Of a stretch of 5,567 bases of DNA, positions 5,446-5,567 are shown in pieces (within the stretch, counting starts at the first letter, position 1; every line of letters begins with the position of its first letter). The stretch is from Nanobdellota archaeon. Its GTDB lineage: Archaea > Nanobdellota > Nanobdellia > Pacearchaeales > GW2011-AR1. Both the position numbers and the translations under genes were made by a program. Where the stretch lies: assembly GCA_018825865.1 (NCBI GenBank), contig JAHKAF010000036.1, positions 1-5,567 on the forward strand, read 5' to 3'. The notes under the pieces were generated by a model that made no database searches, had not been told where the DNA came from, and saw only the letters and a list, made by a program, of their open reading frames with translations.

Positions 5446-5474
5446 CTTCAACTTTCTTTAATCCTTAATTAAAA

Positions 5475-5479
5475 GAGGT
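5475..5479 (+). promoter_or_regulatory. Shine-Dalgarno site deciding the start at 5487
   Basis: GAGGT within AAAAGAGGTAAACAAG lies 7 bases before ATG 5487. It matches the pyrimidine-rich 3' end of 16S rRNA and is the only clear ribosome binding site in the window. Confidence 0.7.
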
Positions 5480-5486
5480 AAACAAG

Positions 5487-5567
5487 ATGACATGTGCTAA
5501 TTGGAAGCTGACGATTTTTGCTGCAGTGATTCTTGTGCTTACATTCTGGCCGAGTCTTTTTAGTGCG
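5487..5567 (+). CDS. N-terminus of a small membrane or exported protein (partial)
   Basis: The frame is open from ATG 5487 to the end of the window (27 codons, MTCANWKLTIFAAVILVLTF...). After a 7-residue polar head with one Cys and Lys7, residues 8-20 form a hydrophobic helix followed by WPSLFSA. This could be a transmembrane segment, or a signal peptide with its cleavage site near the window edge. TATA box and Shine-Dalgarno site are both well placed. The function cannot be judged from this fragment. It may be a subunit or small membrane protein with more helices beyond the window. Confidence 0.75.
   Translation, partial: MTCANWKLTIFAAVILVLTFWPSLFSA

Overview
The window is AT-rich, gene-dense DNA that looks archaeal. 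Most genes start with an A/T-only TATA-type box centred about 25-28 bases upstream of the ATG and have no ribosome binding site in between, which is the geometry of archaeal leaderless promoters. The very large secreted Cys-rich, acidic protein, the tiny genes and the lysine/glutamate-rich proteins remind me of the DPANN lineages (Woesearchaeota/Pacearchaeota type). That placement is an inference, because no marker gene is present.

Layout, left to right. (1) Positions 17-84 hold the first copy of a 68-base structured repeat, followed by a short plus-strand gene (141-296, 51 aa, unrecognised). (2) A membrane-anchored cyclophilin-type peptidyl-prolyl isomerase lies on the minus strand (365-940), convergent with the first gene. 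(3) A 79-base divergent promoter region (941-1019) serves the isomerase on one side and a 59-aa Cys-containing protein (1020-1199) on the other. (4) A single giant gene (1239-5258, 1339 aa) fills about 72% of the window. It encodes a signal peptide, a mostly helical N-terminal part, a 28-Cys disulfide-type region, a long acidic linker, a second 12-Cys region built on CX3C pairs, and a Trp/Phe-rich C-terminal part. (5) After its stop come a 7-bp hairpin and the second copy of the repeat (5356-5423). (6) A new promoter with a Shine-Dalgarno site leads into a membrane or exported protein cut off by the window edge (5487-5567).

How they may work together: the isomerase is anchored with its catalytic domain probably outside the cell, and the giant protein is probably exported and disulfide-rich. 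An extracytoplasmic folding helper next to a demanding secreted client is plausible, but it rests on adjacency only. The most unusual non-coding signal is the pair of direct repeats. They have the same orientation and the same length, with conserved ends, a GC-rich hairpin in otherwise AT-rich DNA and a degenerate middle. Each sits just upstream of the promoter of a short gene, and together they bracket the isomerase and giant-gene segment.
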